A stretch of DNA of 64,000 nucleotides from an uncultured Algimonas sp. (lineage in GTDB: Bacteria > Pseudomonadota > Alphaproteobacteria > Caulobacterales > Maricaulaceae), in the NCBI RefSeq assembly GCF_947498175.1, contig NZ_CANMJB010000002.1, positions 62,001 through 126,000 on the forward strand, read 5' to 3'. Below are positions 29,177 through 38,414 of this stretch, piece by piece. The number at the start of each line of letters is the position of its first letter. The first letter of the stretch is position 1. The notes under the pieces are model-generated. The model was not told where the DNA came from, ran no database searches, and saw only the letters and a program-made list of their open reading frames with translations. Both the position numbers and the translations under genes were made by a program.

Positions 29177-29193
29177 TTATCGTTTTGCGATAA
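29177..29193. promoter_or_regulatory. Inverted repeat in the hydrolase/S46 divergent promoter region
   Basis: TTATCG and CGATAA form a perfect 6-bp dyad separated by TTTTG. It lies 30 bp before the S46 peptidase start and 158 bp from the hydrolase start, in the AT-richest part of the gap. This is a plausible operator or -10 region; no known regulator is matched. Confidence 0.3.
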
Positions 29194-29223
29194 GGTGCCC
29201 GCATTCATACTCAGGAGACGCCC

Positions 29224-31425
29224 GTGACACGACCCGCAAACCGACCCCTTCTGCTCGCCAGTTCCATGATCGCGCTGGCCGCCGCGCCGGCCGCCCATGC
29301 CGTGGAAGGCATGTTCACGCCGGACCAATTGCCGGAGATCGCCGCCGATCTCCGCGCCAAGGGCCTGCAACTTGCGCCGGAGCAGATTTCGGATTTGACC
29401 GGCTTTCCCATGGGTGCGGTCGTGTCGCTGGGCGGTTGCACGGCCTCCTTCGTTTCGCCGCAGGGGCTGGTCGTGACCAACCATCACTGCGCCTACGGTT
29501 CGATCCAGTACAATTCGACCGAGGAGAACAACTATCTGGACGAAGGTTTCCTGGCCGCCAGTTTCGATGCCGAACTGCCCGCAGCGCCCGGTTCGCGCGT
29601 CTATGTCACCGTCGATCTGGACGATGTGACGGACGACGTCACGGGCGGTCTGTCCGACAGCCTGACCGGCGAAGCGCGCTTTGCGGCCATCGATTCGGCG
29701 CGCAAGGCGCTCGTGGCCGAGTGCGAAGAAGACGAAGGCCATCGTTGCCGCGTCGCGTCCTTCCATGGCGGATTGCAATACAAGCTGATCAAGCAGCTGG
29801 AGATCAAGGATGTCCGCCTTGTCTATGCGCCCGCCGGTCCGGTCGGCAAATATGGCGGCGACATCGATAACTGGATGTGGCCGCGCCATACCGGCGATTT
29901 CTCCTTCTACCGCGCCTATGTCGGTTCGGACGGCAAGTCGGCGGAGTATAGCGAGGACAATGTCCCGTTCGTGCCGCCGCATACGCTGAAGGTCTCCGGC
30001 GCGGGTCTGGACGATGGCGACTTCGTCATGGTCGCGGGCTATCCCGGCAGCACGTCGCGCTACACGCGGCTGGCCGAAGTGCGCAACACGTTCGACTGGG
30101 GCTACCCGACCTATCAGAAACTGATGGAAGACTGGATCGGGGCGATCGAAGGCGCGTCCGAACCCGGCAGCGACGCCCGGATCAAATACGAGTCGCGTCT
30201 GGCAGGCCTCAACAACTATATGAAGAATCTGGGGGGACAGATCGACGGGGCGCGCCGGGTCGGCCTGGTCCAGCGCCGCGCGCAGCGCGAAGCGGCGCTC
30301 AATAGCTGGATCGCGGCCGAGGCGCCCGATGCGGGTTATGCCGAAGCCATTCGCGCGCTCGACGCGCTCAGTGCGGAAAGCGCCCGGGCGCAACGGGCGA
30401 ACTATTGGTACAACAACGCCACGCGTCCGCAGCTGCTCGGCGTGGCCCAGCGCCTCTACCGCCTGTCGCAGGAACGGCTGAAACCCGATGCCGAGCGCGA
30501 GTCCGGCTATCAGGAGCGCGACATGGACCGCATGCGCGAATCGCTGACGGCGCTGGACCGCCGTTACGATCCGACCGTGGACAAGGCGGAATGGATGACG
30601 TTCCTGCGCGGCTATCTCGCCCAGCCTTCCGCGCAACGCGTCGCCGCGCTCGACAATGCGTTGGGTCTGCGCGACGGGATGAGCGATGCCGCCCTGTCAG
30701 CGGCGCTCGACCGCTATTACGCGTCGAGCCGTCTCGGCGATCTGGACACGCGTCTGGGTCTGATGGACGCAACACCCGATGCGCTGGAAGCCAGTGCCGA
30801 TCCGTTCATGCGCTTGGCCGTCGCACTCTACGATCACGAACTCGCGATGGAAGCGGCGTCCAAGGACCGGGCCGGCCGCCGTGCGGTCTTGCAGCCCAAA
30901 TATATGGAGGCGATCATCGCCTGGCAGAAGGACCAGGGCTTCACCGCCTATCCGGACGCCAACTCCACCCTGCGCGTGACCTACGGCAACGTCATGGGTG
31001 GCTCGCCCAAGGACGGGATGCGCTACGATCCCTTCACCAAGTTGGAAGGCATATTGGAGAAGGATACGGGCGAGGATCCGTTCAATTCCCCGGCCGAGCA
31101 GCTCGCGCTGATCCGGGCAAAGGATCATGGACCCTACAAGCTCGACTCCATCGATTCCGTCCCCGTCAACTTCCTGACGGATCTGGATTCGACCGGCGGC
31201 AATTCCGGTTCGGCCACGCTCAATGCGCGCGGCGAACTGGTCGGCCTGCTGTTCGACGGCACGATCGAGAGCGTGAACTCCGACTGGGACTTCGATCCGC
31301 GCACGACGCGGTCCATTCATGTCGATAGCCGCTACATGTTGTGGGTGATGGACAAGCTGAACGATGCCGATCACCTGCTCGATGAAATGGACATCGTCGG
31401 CGCGCGTGGACAGTCGATGCGTTAG
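29224..31425 (+). CDS. S46-family dipeptidyl-peptidase
   Basis: A 733-residue exported serine peptidase of family S46 (DPP7/DPP11), which removes dipeptides from the N termini of oligopeptides in the periplasm. A signal peptide of about 26 residues is followed by the chymotrypsin-like fold split by a helical insert. The catalytic His is in VTNHHCAYGS (about residue 87), the Asp lies in GDIDNWMWPRHTGDF and the nucleophile is in TGGNSGSATLN. The start is GTG 29224 with AGGAG six bases upstream. A strong terminator follows. It points to growth on proteinaceous matter, and the released dipeptides may use the nearby transport genes. Confidence 0.92.
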   Translation: MTRPANRPLLLASSMIALAAAPAAHAVEGMFTPDQLPEIAADLRAKGLQLAPEQISDLTGFPMGAVVSLGGCTASFVSPQGLVVTNHHCAYGSIQYNSTEENNYLDEGFLAASFDAELPAAPGSRVYVTVDLDDVTDDVTGGLSDSLTGEARFAAIDSARKALVAECEEDEGHRCRVASFHGGLQYKLIKQLEIKDVRLVYAPAGPVGKYGGDIDNWMWPRHTGDFSFYRAYVGSDGKSAEYSEDNVPFVPPHTLKVSGAGLDDGDFVMVAGYPGSTSRYTRLAEVRNTFDWGYPTYQKLMEDWIGAIEGASEPGSDARIKYESRLAGLNNYMKNLGGQIDGARRVGLVQRRAQREAALNSWIAAEAPDAGYAEAIRALDALSAESARAQRANYWYNNATRPQLLGVAQRLYRLSQERLKPDAERESGYQERDMDRMRESLTALDRRYDPTVDKAEWMTFLRGYLAQPSAQRVAALDNALGLRDGMSDAALSAALDRYYASSRLGDLDTRLGLMDATPDALEASADPFMRLAVALYDHELAMEAASKDRAGRRAVLQPKYMEAIIAWQKDQGFTAYPDANSTLRVTYGNVMGGSPKDGMRYDPFTKLEGILEKDTGEDPFNSPAEQLALIRAKDHGPYKLDSIDSVPVNFLTDLDSTGGNSGSATLNARGELVGLLFDGTIESVNSDWDFDPRTTRSIHVDSRYMLWVMDKLNDADHLLDEMDIVGARGQSMR

Positions 31426-31446
31426 GGCCCGGTCATCAACGAAGCA

Positions 31447-31477
31447 AGAAAGCCGCCCCTCCGGGCGGCTTTTTCTT
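31447..31477. terminator. Bidirectional Rho-independent terminator
   Basis: AGCCGCCC and GGGCGGCT pair around CTCC (31451-31470), with AAGAA on the left and TTTTTCTT on the right. It can therefore serve the S46 gene on the plus strand and the AMP nucleosidase on the minus strand, whose stop codon overlaps its right end. Confidence 0.92.
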
Positions 31478-32915
31478 AGCGGAACAGCGGTTCGTCGAAG
31501 GACCGCAACTTGCGCGAATGGAGCGTGCCGGCGTCCGATTCCTCGCGCAATATGTCGATCGCCCGCAAGCCGATCTGCAAATGCTGCTCGACGCGTTCCT
31601 GATAGAAGGCGTCCGCCATGCCGGGCAGCTTGATCTCGCCGTGCAGCGGCCGGTCCGACGCACACAGCAGCGTTCCGTAGGGCACGCGGTAGCGATAGCC
31701 GTTCGCGGCGATGGTCGCAGACTCCATGTCGATGGCGATGGCGCGCGACTTGTTCAGATCGACGGCGTAATCCTCGAAGGCCAGCTCCCAGTTGCGGTCG
31801 TCGGTCGTCACGACCGTGCCGGTCCGCAGCAGCGCCTTCAGCCGGCTTTCATCCACACCCGAGACGTCGCTGACGGCTTCGGACAGCGATAGCTGCACCT
31901 CGGCCAGGGTCGGCAACGGGATGTGCGGCGGCAGGACGTGGTCCAGCACCTTGTCCTTGCGCAAGTAAGCGTGGGCCAGCACGTAGTCGCCCAGCCGTTG
32001 CGTCCGGCGCAGCGCGCCGCAGTGGCCGATCATCAGCCAGACATGCGGTCGCAGCACGGCGAGATGGTCCGTGATCGTCTTGGCGTTGGACGGACCCACG
32101 CCGATATTGACCAGCGTGACGCCGCGATGGCCGTCGCGGACCAGATGGTAGGCGGGCATCTGCGGCACCTTGGCGATGGGATCTTGGCTCGGCACGCCGT
32201 CGGCCGCCGTTTCGCGCCCGCCCGGTTCGACCAGCTTGCTCGCCCGTCCCGCCTTCACCTCGTCCACCGCCCAATCGACGAACTCGTCGACATAGCGCTG
32301 ATAATTGGTGAACAGGATGAAGTTCTGGAAGTCTTCGGGGCGGGTCGCCGTGTAGTGGCGGATCCGGTGCAGCGAATAGTCGGTTCGTTCCGCCGTGAAC
32401 AGCGCCAGCGGCATGGCGGTGCTGCGGTCCAGAATGTCGCGCCCGTCCACGATGTTGTCGTTCGTCGCGACCAGGTTGGGCGTGTAGAAATAGGTCGGCA
32501 GGGCTTGGCGGGCTTCCAGGTCCAGCCCGGCCGTCGCGGATTCCAGCGCGAAATTGAGCGGGATCGGGCTGTCGGACAGGCCGACCTGCACCTTGGCGGA
32601 GAACTGTTTCAGCACCTTGGCGATCTGCAGTTCCAGATAGGGGCGGAACAGATGCGGCTGGGTGATGGTGGTGGAGAATTCGTGGCGGCTGGCGACGCGG
32701 CCCAGCGCCAGATTGCTGGTCATGACCGCTTCTTCGGCCGGGATCGAAACGGTGATTTCGGGATAGACGGCATGGACGGTGTCGAGGCTGTCGATGCGTC
32801 CTTCGGCATAAGCGTCGAAACGGGCCCGCAAAAGCGAGACCTGCTGGTCGTACAGCTCGACGAGCCGGTCCACGGCATCGCTGGGTTGGGTGTCGGTATG
32901 GGTATCGTCTGACAT
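31476..32915 (-). CDS. amn: AMP nucleosidase
   Basis: A 479-residue protein of the normal AMP nucleosidase length. The N-terminal regulatory domain contains ITQPHLFRPYLELQI. The C-terminal phosphorylase-like domain contains NIGVGPSNAKTITDHLAVLRP, MIGHCGALRRTQRLGDYVLA and IDMESATIAANGYRY. It hydrolyses AMP to adenine and ribose 5-phosphate in the cytoplasm, controlling the adenylate pool, and is ATP-activated and phosphate-inhibited in characterised members. AAAAGGCG precedes the ATG. It is a single-gene unit ending in the shared terminator at 31447-31477. Confidence 0.92.
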   Translation of the reverse strand: MSDDTHTDTQPSDAVDRLVELYDQQVSLLRARFDAYAEGRIDSLDTVHAVYPEITVSIPAEEAVMTSNLALGRVASRHEFSTTITQPHLFRPYLELQIAKVLKQFSAKVQVGLSDSPIPLNFALESATAGLDLEARQALPTYFYTPNLVATNDNIVDGRDILDRSTAMPLALFTAERTDYSLHRIRHYTATRPEDFQNFILFTNYQRYVDEFVDWAVDEVKAGRASKLVEPGGRETAADGVPSQDPIAKVPQMPAYHLVRDGHRGVTLVNIGVGPSNAKTITDHLAVLRPHVWLMIGHCGALRRTQRLGDYVLAHAYLRKDKVLDHVLPPHIPLPTLAEVQLSLSEAVSDVSGVDESRLKALLRTGTVVTTDDRNWELAFEDYAVDLNKSRAIAIDMESATIAANGYRYRVPYGTLLCASDRPLHGEIKLPGMADAFYQERVEQHLQIGLRAIDILREESDAGTLHSRKLRSFDEPLFR

Positions 32916-32965
32916 ATTGGTCGCCTTTTTCTTGTTCTTATGGCTTGGGATACGAATAAAATTCG

Positions 32966-32983
32966 CCGTCCTTAACGGGACGG
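32966..32983 (-). terminator. Hairpin after mscS, probable weak terminator
   Basis: CCGTCC and GGACGG form a 6-bp stem around TTAACG. On the minus strand, in which mscS is transcribed, it is followed by an AT-rich run (GAATTTTATTC). It lies about 35 bp after the mscS stop. Confidence 0.5.
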
Positions 32984-33017
32984 ACCGGCTTTGCCAAGCA
33001 AGCGTGACGGCGGCGTG

Positions 33018-33848
33018 TCAGTCTGATGAGGCGTCTGCGAAGCGCGGCACGGAGACCTGACGCGCGCCCGCGTCGCGGATGGCCCCCTTGCCGCGTTCGG
33101 TCATGTCGCTGACGAATTTGAATTGGTCGCGCATGTCGAACGGGTAGGCCTTGAGGCTGTATTTGGTCGCGAACTCCGTTTCCTTCAGCACGACCAGCAC
33201 CGGTTTGCGGTAGTCCAGATAGGCGCTGGTCAGGGCGACATCGACCAGTTCGCGGCGCACATCGGCCGCGTCGTGGTCCGGTTCCAGATAGAAATCGGCG
33301 ACGCACATCAGCGTCTGCGACCCCGTATTGGCATTGGAGATGTTGTGCGACCAGATCATATCGTGCGGGACGGTGATCACGTCGTCCGCCGCCGTGCGCA
33401 GCCGGATGGCGCGCATGCCCAGGCTGATGACCTCGCCGTAATCGCCTTCGATTTCGACCCAGTCCCCGGGCCCGTAGGGCCGTTCGAAAATGGCGACGAT
33501 GCCCGCGATCAGGCTGCTGACATAGTCCTTGAAGGCAAAACCGATGGCCACGGAGGCCGCGCCCGCAATGACCAGGAAGTTCTGCAATGTGATGTTGAAG
33601 ATCAGCGGCGTGATCCACAGGATCGCCGTGACGATGATCGCCATGCGCAAGATTGGCACGGCCCGCAGCAGATAGAGGCGCAAGCGGCTGGGCGCCCGGT
33701 CGGCCAGGAAGGGGATGATGCGGCGCACAAGCCAGACCGCAGCGAAGCTGAACAGCAGGATCAGCGCGATCTGGACGAAGCTGATCTCCTGCAGGTCGTT
33801 CAACAGGTTGGCGGCCCGCTCCCGTGCCATATCGGCCTGTTCTTCCAT
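33018..33848 (-). CDS. Small MscS-type mechanosensitive channel
   Basis: A 276-residue channel with three N-terminal helices. The pore-lining helix and beta domain are clear: LVIAGAASVAIGFAFKDYV, then AIFERPYGPGDWVEI and DDVITVPHDMIWSHNISN. A cytoplasmic alpha/beta vestibule follows. It releases solutes on hypo-osmotic shock. The Gly/Ala-rich TM3 packing pattern of MscS is present. It begins immediately after the stop of the unknown gene at 33849 with no spacer, indicating translational coupling. Confidence 0.9.
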   Translation of the reverse strand: MEEQADMARERAANLLNDLQEISFVQIALILLFSFAAVWLVRRIIPFLADRAPSRLRLYLLRAVPILRMAIIVTAILWITPLIFNITLQNFLVIAGAASVAIGFAFKDYVSSLIAGIVAIFERPYGPGDWVEIEGDYGEVISLGMRAIRLRTAADDVITVPHDMIWSHNISNANTGSQTLMCVADFYLEPDHDAADVRRELVDVALTSAYLDYRKPVLVVLKETEFATKYSLKAYPFDMRDQFKFVSDMTERGKGAIRDAGARQVSVPRFADASSD

Positions 33849-34982
33849 CTAGAGCACGTCCACCGGATAACCGTTGTTCTTCAGCCCGTCGCGCACGGCC
33901 GGGTAGGCGGCGGGGTGGCAACGGTAGAGCCCGTCCGTTTCATCGATCAGTCCGCCCCGCAGAAGCGATGACAAAACGTTCGTGTAGGTGACCAGTGGGA
34001 CGGTCTGCACGATCTGGTCGTCCGTCAGCCCGCCATGGATCAACAGCGCATGCAGGATCAGCAGCGCGTTCTGGTCGCTGCGGCTGGGCACGGACGGGCT
34101 TTGCAATTCGGCGACCCAGAGTGTGTTCGGCTTGCAGTCCCGCATCGCGTCTTCGTCGTCATGGATCGGTATTTCTGTCCGCAGGCTGTCGCGCCAGAGA
34201 TGCCATGCGACCCAGGGAATGCCGAGGCTGCGCTTGGCCAGATCGGTCATGAAGCTCGACACTTCCGCCTCGCCGTCGCCGTTGCCGAACACGTCGCGGC
34301 CTGTCGCGGCGGCGCGGAAGCACAGGGCGGTCTCGTCAGCCGGCGCGTGGGCCAGCGTGCCGAGCCAGGCGCGCAGCCGTTCGCGGTCATAGGCCCGGAA
34401 AGTCACGGGATCGCTGAACACCAGGTCGATCTCGCAGCTTTTGCGCAGAAACTGCCACGCCCAGCTGTTGCAGCCGACGATGAGGCTGCGTTCCATCCGC
34501 GCCATGCGGTCGATTAAGATGCGCATGCGCACCAGTCCGTCGCGCGTGCGCAAGAAATGACGTTCCAGCTTCGGCACGACGAGCGGTTCGGCGGAAGCTG
34601 TGTCCAGCGCGTCGAGTTCGCCGACGCCGCGGTCGAGCCCGAAGACAGGCAATCCGCGGTCTCCGGCCCAGCGTCCGAGCAGGTCTTCGCGGTCGCAGGG
34701 CGGCAGGACGATGGTCTGGTGGCGGGGTCCGTTCTCCGGAGCGTCCAGCCATCCGCTCAGCGTTGCGTCCAATTCCGAAACGACGGGCTGATGCGCCGGC
34801 GGTTCGGACAGGTCGTCCAGAAGCGCCTGTGAGGGCCGTTCCAACCGGCCTGTATCGATCCCGGAGGCATCGCCGCGATTCAGCAGGGGTCGAACGGCCT
34901 CGCGCAGCCGGTCCAGCCCCCTGTTCACGGGCGTGCTGGGCCAGTCATATTTGCCGAGCGATCGAAACGGGATGGTGTTCAT
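33849..34982 (-). CDS. Uncharacterised protein coupled to MscS
   Basis: I do not recognise this 377-residue protein. It is soluble, with no signal peptide or helices long enough to span the membrane. Visible blocks are QTIVLPPCDREDLLGRWAGD, a Trp-rich core RSLIVGCNSWAWQFLRKS and WLGTLAHAPADET. The C-terminal 60 residues resemble a winged helix (GGLTDDQIVQTV, VLSSLLRGGLID). Pairing with mscS is perfect: its stop codon abuts the channel's ATG. The frame is open to 35063, but ATG 34982 follows a G-rich ribosome-site-like stretch and starts MNTIPFRSLGKYDWPS. It could be a regulator of the channel; this is inference. Confidence 0.7.
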   Translation of the reverse strand: MNTIPFRSLGKYDWPSTPVNRGLDRLREAVRPLLNRGDASGIDTGRLERPSQALLDDLSEPPAHQPVVSELDATLSGWLDAPENGPRHQTIVLPPCDREDLLGRWAGDRGLPVFGLDRGVGELDALDTASAEPLVVPKLERHFLRTRDGLVRMRILIDRMARMERSLIVGCNSWAWQFLRKSCEIDLVFSDPVTFRAYDRERLRAWLGTLAHAPADETALCFRAAATGRDVFGNGDGEAEVSSFMTDLAKRSLGIPWVAWHLWRDSLRTEIPIHDDEDAMRDCKPNTLWVAELQSPSVPSRSDQNALLILHALLIHGGLTDDQIVQTVPLVTYTNVLSSLLRGGLIDETDGLYRCHPAAYPAVRDGLKNNGYPVDVL

Positions 34983-35097
34983 CGAGCCAAACCCACCCCC
35001 ATGTCGTGAAAGCCTTGCATGTTCGAAAGTCTTACTGCCGGTTCGAGCGTCTGTCGCCTGCAATCCCGGACCCGCGGGAAAAAATTTTCCCGTGAGC

Positions 35098-37326
35098 CTA
35101 GAAGGTCTGGCCGAAACGGAAGAAGAATTTTAGGTCTTCATTGCTGCCATAGGCCGTGCCGAGGAAAACCGGGCCGAGCGGTGTCTCCGCACCCAGGTAG
35201 AGCGACCCGGAATACACATCCCTGTTGGCAAGCCCGAAGTCATCCGCCTCGACCCTGCCATATTCGGCCAGAGCCCCGACATAGACCGGTATGTCAAACA
35301 GGAAGCCCGTCTCTGAAATGCGGTGATACGCCTCGACGGAACCGAATGTCAGCGTCTCCATCTGCAGCGAATCTTCCAGGAATGCGGTGAGTTGGCGAAA
35401 GCCGCCCAGTTCGAAAGCCGAATCCGTTCCGAGGACGACATCGTCTGCAATCAGATCCCCATAGCGCGCGTTCAGCAACATACCGATTTCGCCGATCTCG
35501 AAGGCATAGAGCAGATCCGTTTCGAGGCGGATGGAGTCGATGTTGAAATCGCCGGCTTCAGCGGTATCGAATTCTTCCATGAACTGCTGGCCGCGCCCGC
35601 GAAGACGCAGTCCCCGCGTCGGCCAGTCCAGGCGATCCAGCGTGTCGACCGCGACATAGGCACCGACCGATGCGCTGCTGTAGGACAGGGTTTTGAAATC
35701 GGTGAGGGAGGTGACGATGTCGCTCACGGAATTGTGGCGGTATTCGGCTTCGAGCGCAACCAAACCCCATTGGGAAAGTTCGCGGCCCAAGCGGGACCGC
35801 GCGCCGTAACTTTCGATCTTGAAATCGCCTATCCTCTTTTCGCCTTCGTTGATCGTCTTGAGTTGCGAGACCGCGAAGATTTCCGGCTGGAAGAAATAGC
35901 GCGTATGGCGGCCGAAGGGCTGGTAGAATTCCAGACTGACCCCATTGTCCGTTCCGATTTCGGTCGAGAGCGTCAGATCCGCCCCCAATCGGTTCAGGGG
36001 TTGGCGCGTGACCTGCGCCAGAAGCGAATAGGTCGACCCGCCTTGGAAGTCGTTCGTCGCGTTGACGCCGATCCGCGCCCGGTTGCGCCCAAGCGGGTGC
36101 CGTCCGACACGCAAGGTGGGCCGTCCTTCATTGTAACCCAGATCGACTTCGCCGACGCCGCCGAACGAAGCGAGCTCGCGCAAGCGACGTCGGACGATTT
36201 CCGGATCCGGGTCCTCGGCATCCAAGGCCGAAAGGCGCGAAATGAGGACGGTGTCGTCCAGCTCGCTTTCGTTGCGGATGTCCGCTGCGATCCGGGCGAC
36301 CCGTTTTTTCGGCGCCGCGCGATCGCGTGCCGGAGCGGCCCTCGCCTTGATGGCCAGCAATGCGTCGGCATGGTCCTGCCCGACCGCACGGCCGGCTTCC
36401 AGGCCTTCCTCCGCCCGGTCGTAGCCGGCCGTGGCGATGCCGAGCGTATTGGCGAAGATGTAGAGGTCATCCTCGCTCAGCTTGGCTTTGTCGGCTTGGG
36501 CGTTGTTGTAGATCAGCAGGGTCGTGATCTGGCGCAGCGTATCCACGACCGTCCCCAGATTTTCGGCGGATTGGGGCAGGCCGGTCGTATCTATGGCTAT
36601 AACGATGTCCGCGCCCATGTCCTGGACCGTCTGGACCGGCAGGTTGGATGCCACGCCGCCATCGACATAGGTGACGCCGTCGATCCGGCGCGGTGCGAAG
36701 ACCCCGGGAACCGCCATGCTGGCCAAGATCGCCTCGACCAGGTCGCCGTCCTTGAATGCGACCGCTTCGCCGGTATCGAGCCGGGTGGCGACGACTCGCA
36801 AGGGAATGCCGAGCGCATCGAAATCCGTGTTCAGGGGAACGCCGCGAAGAAGGCGCCTGTAGAGGCTCTTCAGGCCCTGCATGGACCGCATTCCGCCGGG
36901 AACCACGATCTTACCTTCGTTCAGTCCCAATATGTCGCCGGAAAAATATTCTTCTTCCCGTTCCTTTTCGATAAAGGACTTGTCGCGCCTCGCCAGGTCG
37001 CTGCGGAAAATCGTGCCCCAGTCTTCCCGCTCCAATATGTCGGCGATTTCATCGGCGCTGTAGCCGGCGGCGTAAAACGCTCCCACGACGGCGCCCATGC
37101 TCGTGCCGGCGATGCAGTGCACCGGGATGTCGAGGTCTTCCATGATCTGCAGCACGCCGACCTGCGTGCTCGCCTTGGCGCCGCCGCCGCTCAGGACCAG
37201 TCCGACATCCAAACCGTCCCGGTCGTCATCGTCGCAGGCCAAAGCCGGGAAGGCGGAGGCCAGCCAGGCGCATGCCGTCAAGGCGATCGCACGGTGCCCT
37301 GTTCGTCTCAGGAAAGAAGAGGTCAT
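35098..37326 (-). CDS. Patatin-like phospholipase fused to an outer-membrane barrel (type Vd autotransporter)
   Basis: A 742-residue PlpD-type protein. A signal peptide (about 30 residues, ending PALA) precedes a patatin lipase domain with oxyanion motif LVLSGGGAKAS, nucleophile Ser76 in GTSMG and catalytic Asp in VDGGVASN. A linker/POTRA-like part (around 320-400) leads to a C-terminal barrel of the BamA/FhaC type, ending in Phe (FFFRFGQTF). Such proteins place an A1-type phospholipase at the cell surface. Its ATG overlaps the stop of the upstream PilZ gene by 4 bp. Length and architecture fit the type Vd family. Confidence 0.9.
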   Translation of the reverse strand: MTSSFLRRTGHRAIALTACAWLASAFPALACDDDDRDGLDVGLVLSGGGAKASTQVGVLQIMEDLDIPVHCIAGTSMGAVVGAFYAAGYSADEIADILEREDWGTIFRSDLARRDKSFIEKEREEEYFSGDILGLNEGKIVVPGGMRSMQGLKSLYRRLLRGVPLNTDFDALGIPLRVVATRLDTGEAVAFKDGDLVEAILASMAVPGVFAPRRIDGVTYVDGGVASNLPVQTVQDMGADIVIAIDTTGLPQSAENLGTVVDTLRQITTLLIYNNAQADKAKLSEDDLYIFANTLGIATAGYDRAEEGLEAGRAVGQDHADALLAIKARAAPARDRAAPKKRVARIAADIRNESELDDTVLISRLSALDAEDPDPEIVRRRLRELASFGGVGEVDLGYNEGRPTLRVGRHPLGRNRARIGVNATNDFQGGSTYSLLAQVTRQPLNRLGADLTLSTEIGTDNGVSLEFYQPFGRHTRYFFQPEIFAVSQLKTINEGEKRIGDFKIESYGARSRLGRELSQWGLVALEAEYRHNSVSDIVTSLTDFKTLSYSSASVGAYVAVDTLDRLDWPTRGLRLRGRGQQFMEEFDTAEAGDFNIDSIRLETDLLYAFEIGEIGMLLNARYGDLIADDVVLGTDSAFELGGFRQLTAFLEDSLQMETLTFGSVEAYHRISETGFLFDIPVYVGALAEYGRVEADDFGLANRDVYSGSLYLGAETPLGPVFLGTAYGSNEDLKFFFRFGQTF

Positions 37327-38330
37327 ATCGGTATGGCGTTGTGCGGAACGGAACGGGGTCGCGTCAACACCTGCAATGTCGCCGCATCGAGCGGACGTTT
37401 GAATTTCAGCCCTGCATAATGGGCGTTGGTCCAGCGGACCTGCGCCTTGTGCCAGTTGCCGCCCAATTCGATACCGATCTCGGCCCCGTCGGTGATCGTT
37501 CCTCCGTGCCCGAGTTTGGCGCCGTTCATCGACACATCGATCAGGCGCATGGCCTGGGACGAGCCGTTCATGAAGACCATGACCGGCCGATCCAGCATCC
37601 GGCGCGCCTCCCGTACGGTGCGACGGCGTAGCCTGCGTTGCGCCAGAAAGAGGAAAGCGGCCAGGAGCACGCCCAGCACGGCCATGACGAAGACCATCAT
37701 GTCGGCACGAACGATGGCGCCCCGGCCGAAATAGGCGCCTGTCCCGCTCGGTTCGGACGCTGTGGGCCGGTTGCGTCCCGGTGTGCCCGACGCGGCCGGA
37801 TTGGCGGCTTGTCCAAGCGAGGAAGACGGCCCGCCATTCTGTCCGCCCTGCATACCCTCTGACGCCCTTGCGCCGAGACTGGAGCCGAGATCGGAATTTG
37901 GATCCATAGCCTCTGGCGCGTCCGTGCGGCAGCTCCAGCGGGCTTCCAGCGACGACAGGCTGGCGAACAGCTGCGGGGTCACGCGACCGTCCAACGCCAG
38001 ACGCGCATGGGCGTCATGGCCGTTCTGGATATTGGCGGCGGCTTCCCGCAGCCCCGAAACGTAGCCGGTCAGGGCGCGTCTCTGGTCGGTGGGCAAGGCG
38101 TCAGGCCCGCCGGGGATAAGGTCGGGAAGGGAGAGCCCGGCAACGACCCTGTCAAGGCGCGGCGCCAGGTCCGGCGTCGGTGCGCCGATCTCCAGCGCCT
38201 GTGTCAGCGACAGGCTCTCGACCAGACCGTCCAGCTGCCCGCAGACGTCCTGCGCGAAGGCATGGGGCGAAACGCCCGCGACGGCGGCGAGCCCGAGCAT
38301 GGCGGCTTGGATGGTGCGGTGCGGAGACAT
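37323..38330 (-). CDS. Membrane-anchored PilZ-domain protein
   Basis: A 335-residue protein. A signal peptide (ending near HAFAQ) is followed by a helical periplasmic domain (about 30-130) and a Ser/Gly/Pro-rich linker. One transmembrane helix (about 212-232) and an Arg-rich stop-transfer lead to a cytoplasmic PilZ domain. The c-di-GMP signature is intact: REARR as RxxxR and DVSMNG as DxSxxG. The downstream patatin autotransporter overlaps it by 4 bp, so a c-di-GMP-sensing protein is co-made with a secreted phospholipase. ATG 38330 is chosen because it opens the signal peptide; GTG 38354 is possible. Confidence 0.82.
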   Translation of the reverse strand: MSPHRTIQAAMLGLAAVAGVSPHAFAQDVCGQLDGLVESLSLTQALEIGAPTPDLAPRLDRVVAGLSLPDLIPGGPDALPTDQRRALTGYVSGLREAAANIQNGHDAHARLALDGRVTPQLFASLSSLEARWSCRTDAPEAMDPNSDLGSSLGARASEGMQGGQNGGPSSSLGQAANPAASGTPGRNRPTASEPSGTGAYFGRGAIVRADMMVFVMAVLGVLLAAFLFLAQRRLRRRTVREARRMLDRPVMVFMNGSSQAMRLIDVSMNGAKLGHGGTITDGAEIGIELGGNWHKAQVRWTNAHYAGLKFKRPLDAATLQVLTRPRSVPHNAIPI

Positions 38331-38373
38331 GATGCGCCGTGTGTCGCCGGACACGGTTAAATTAGGCTTTATA

Positions 38374-38399
38374 CCGGACCCGGTTCACAGCGGGTCCGG
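38374..38399. terminator. Perfect 9-bp hairpin between the M17 and PilZ genes
   Basis: CCGGACCCG and CGGGTCCGG pair around GTTCACAG. The hairpin lies 15 bp after the minus-strand M17 stop and shortly before the PilZ start. On the minus strand it is followed by TATAAAGCCTAATTT, which lacks a run of T. It may be an imperfect terminator or a dispersed palindrome; the TATAAA-like stretch may belong to the PilZ promoter. Confidence 0.45.
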
Positions 38400-38414
38400 C
38401 ATGGACGCGTCGGG

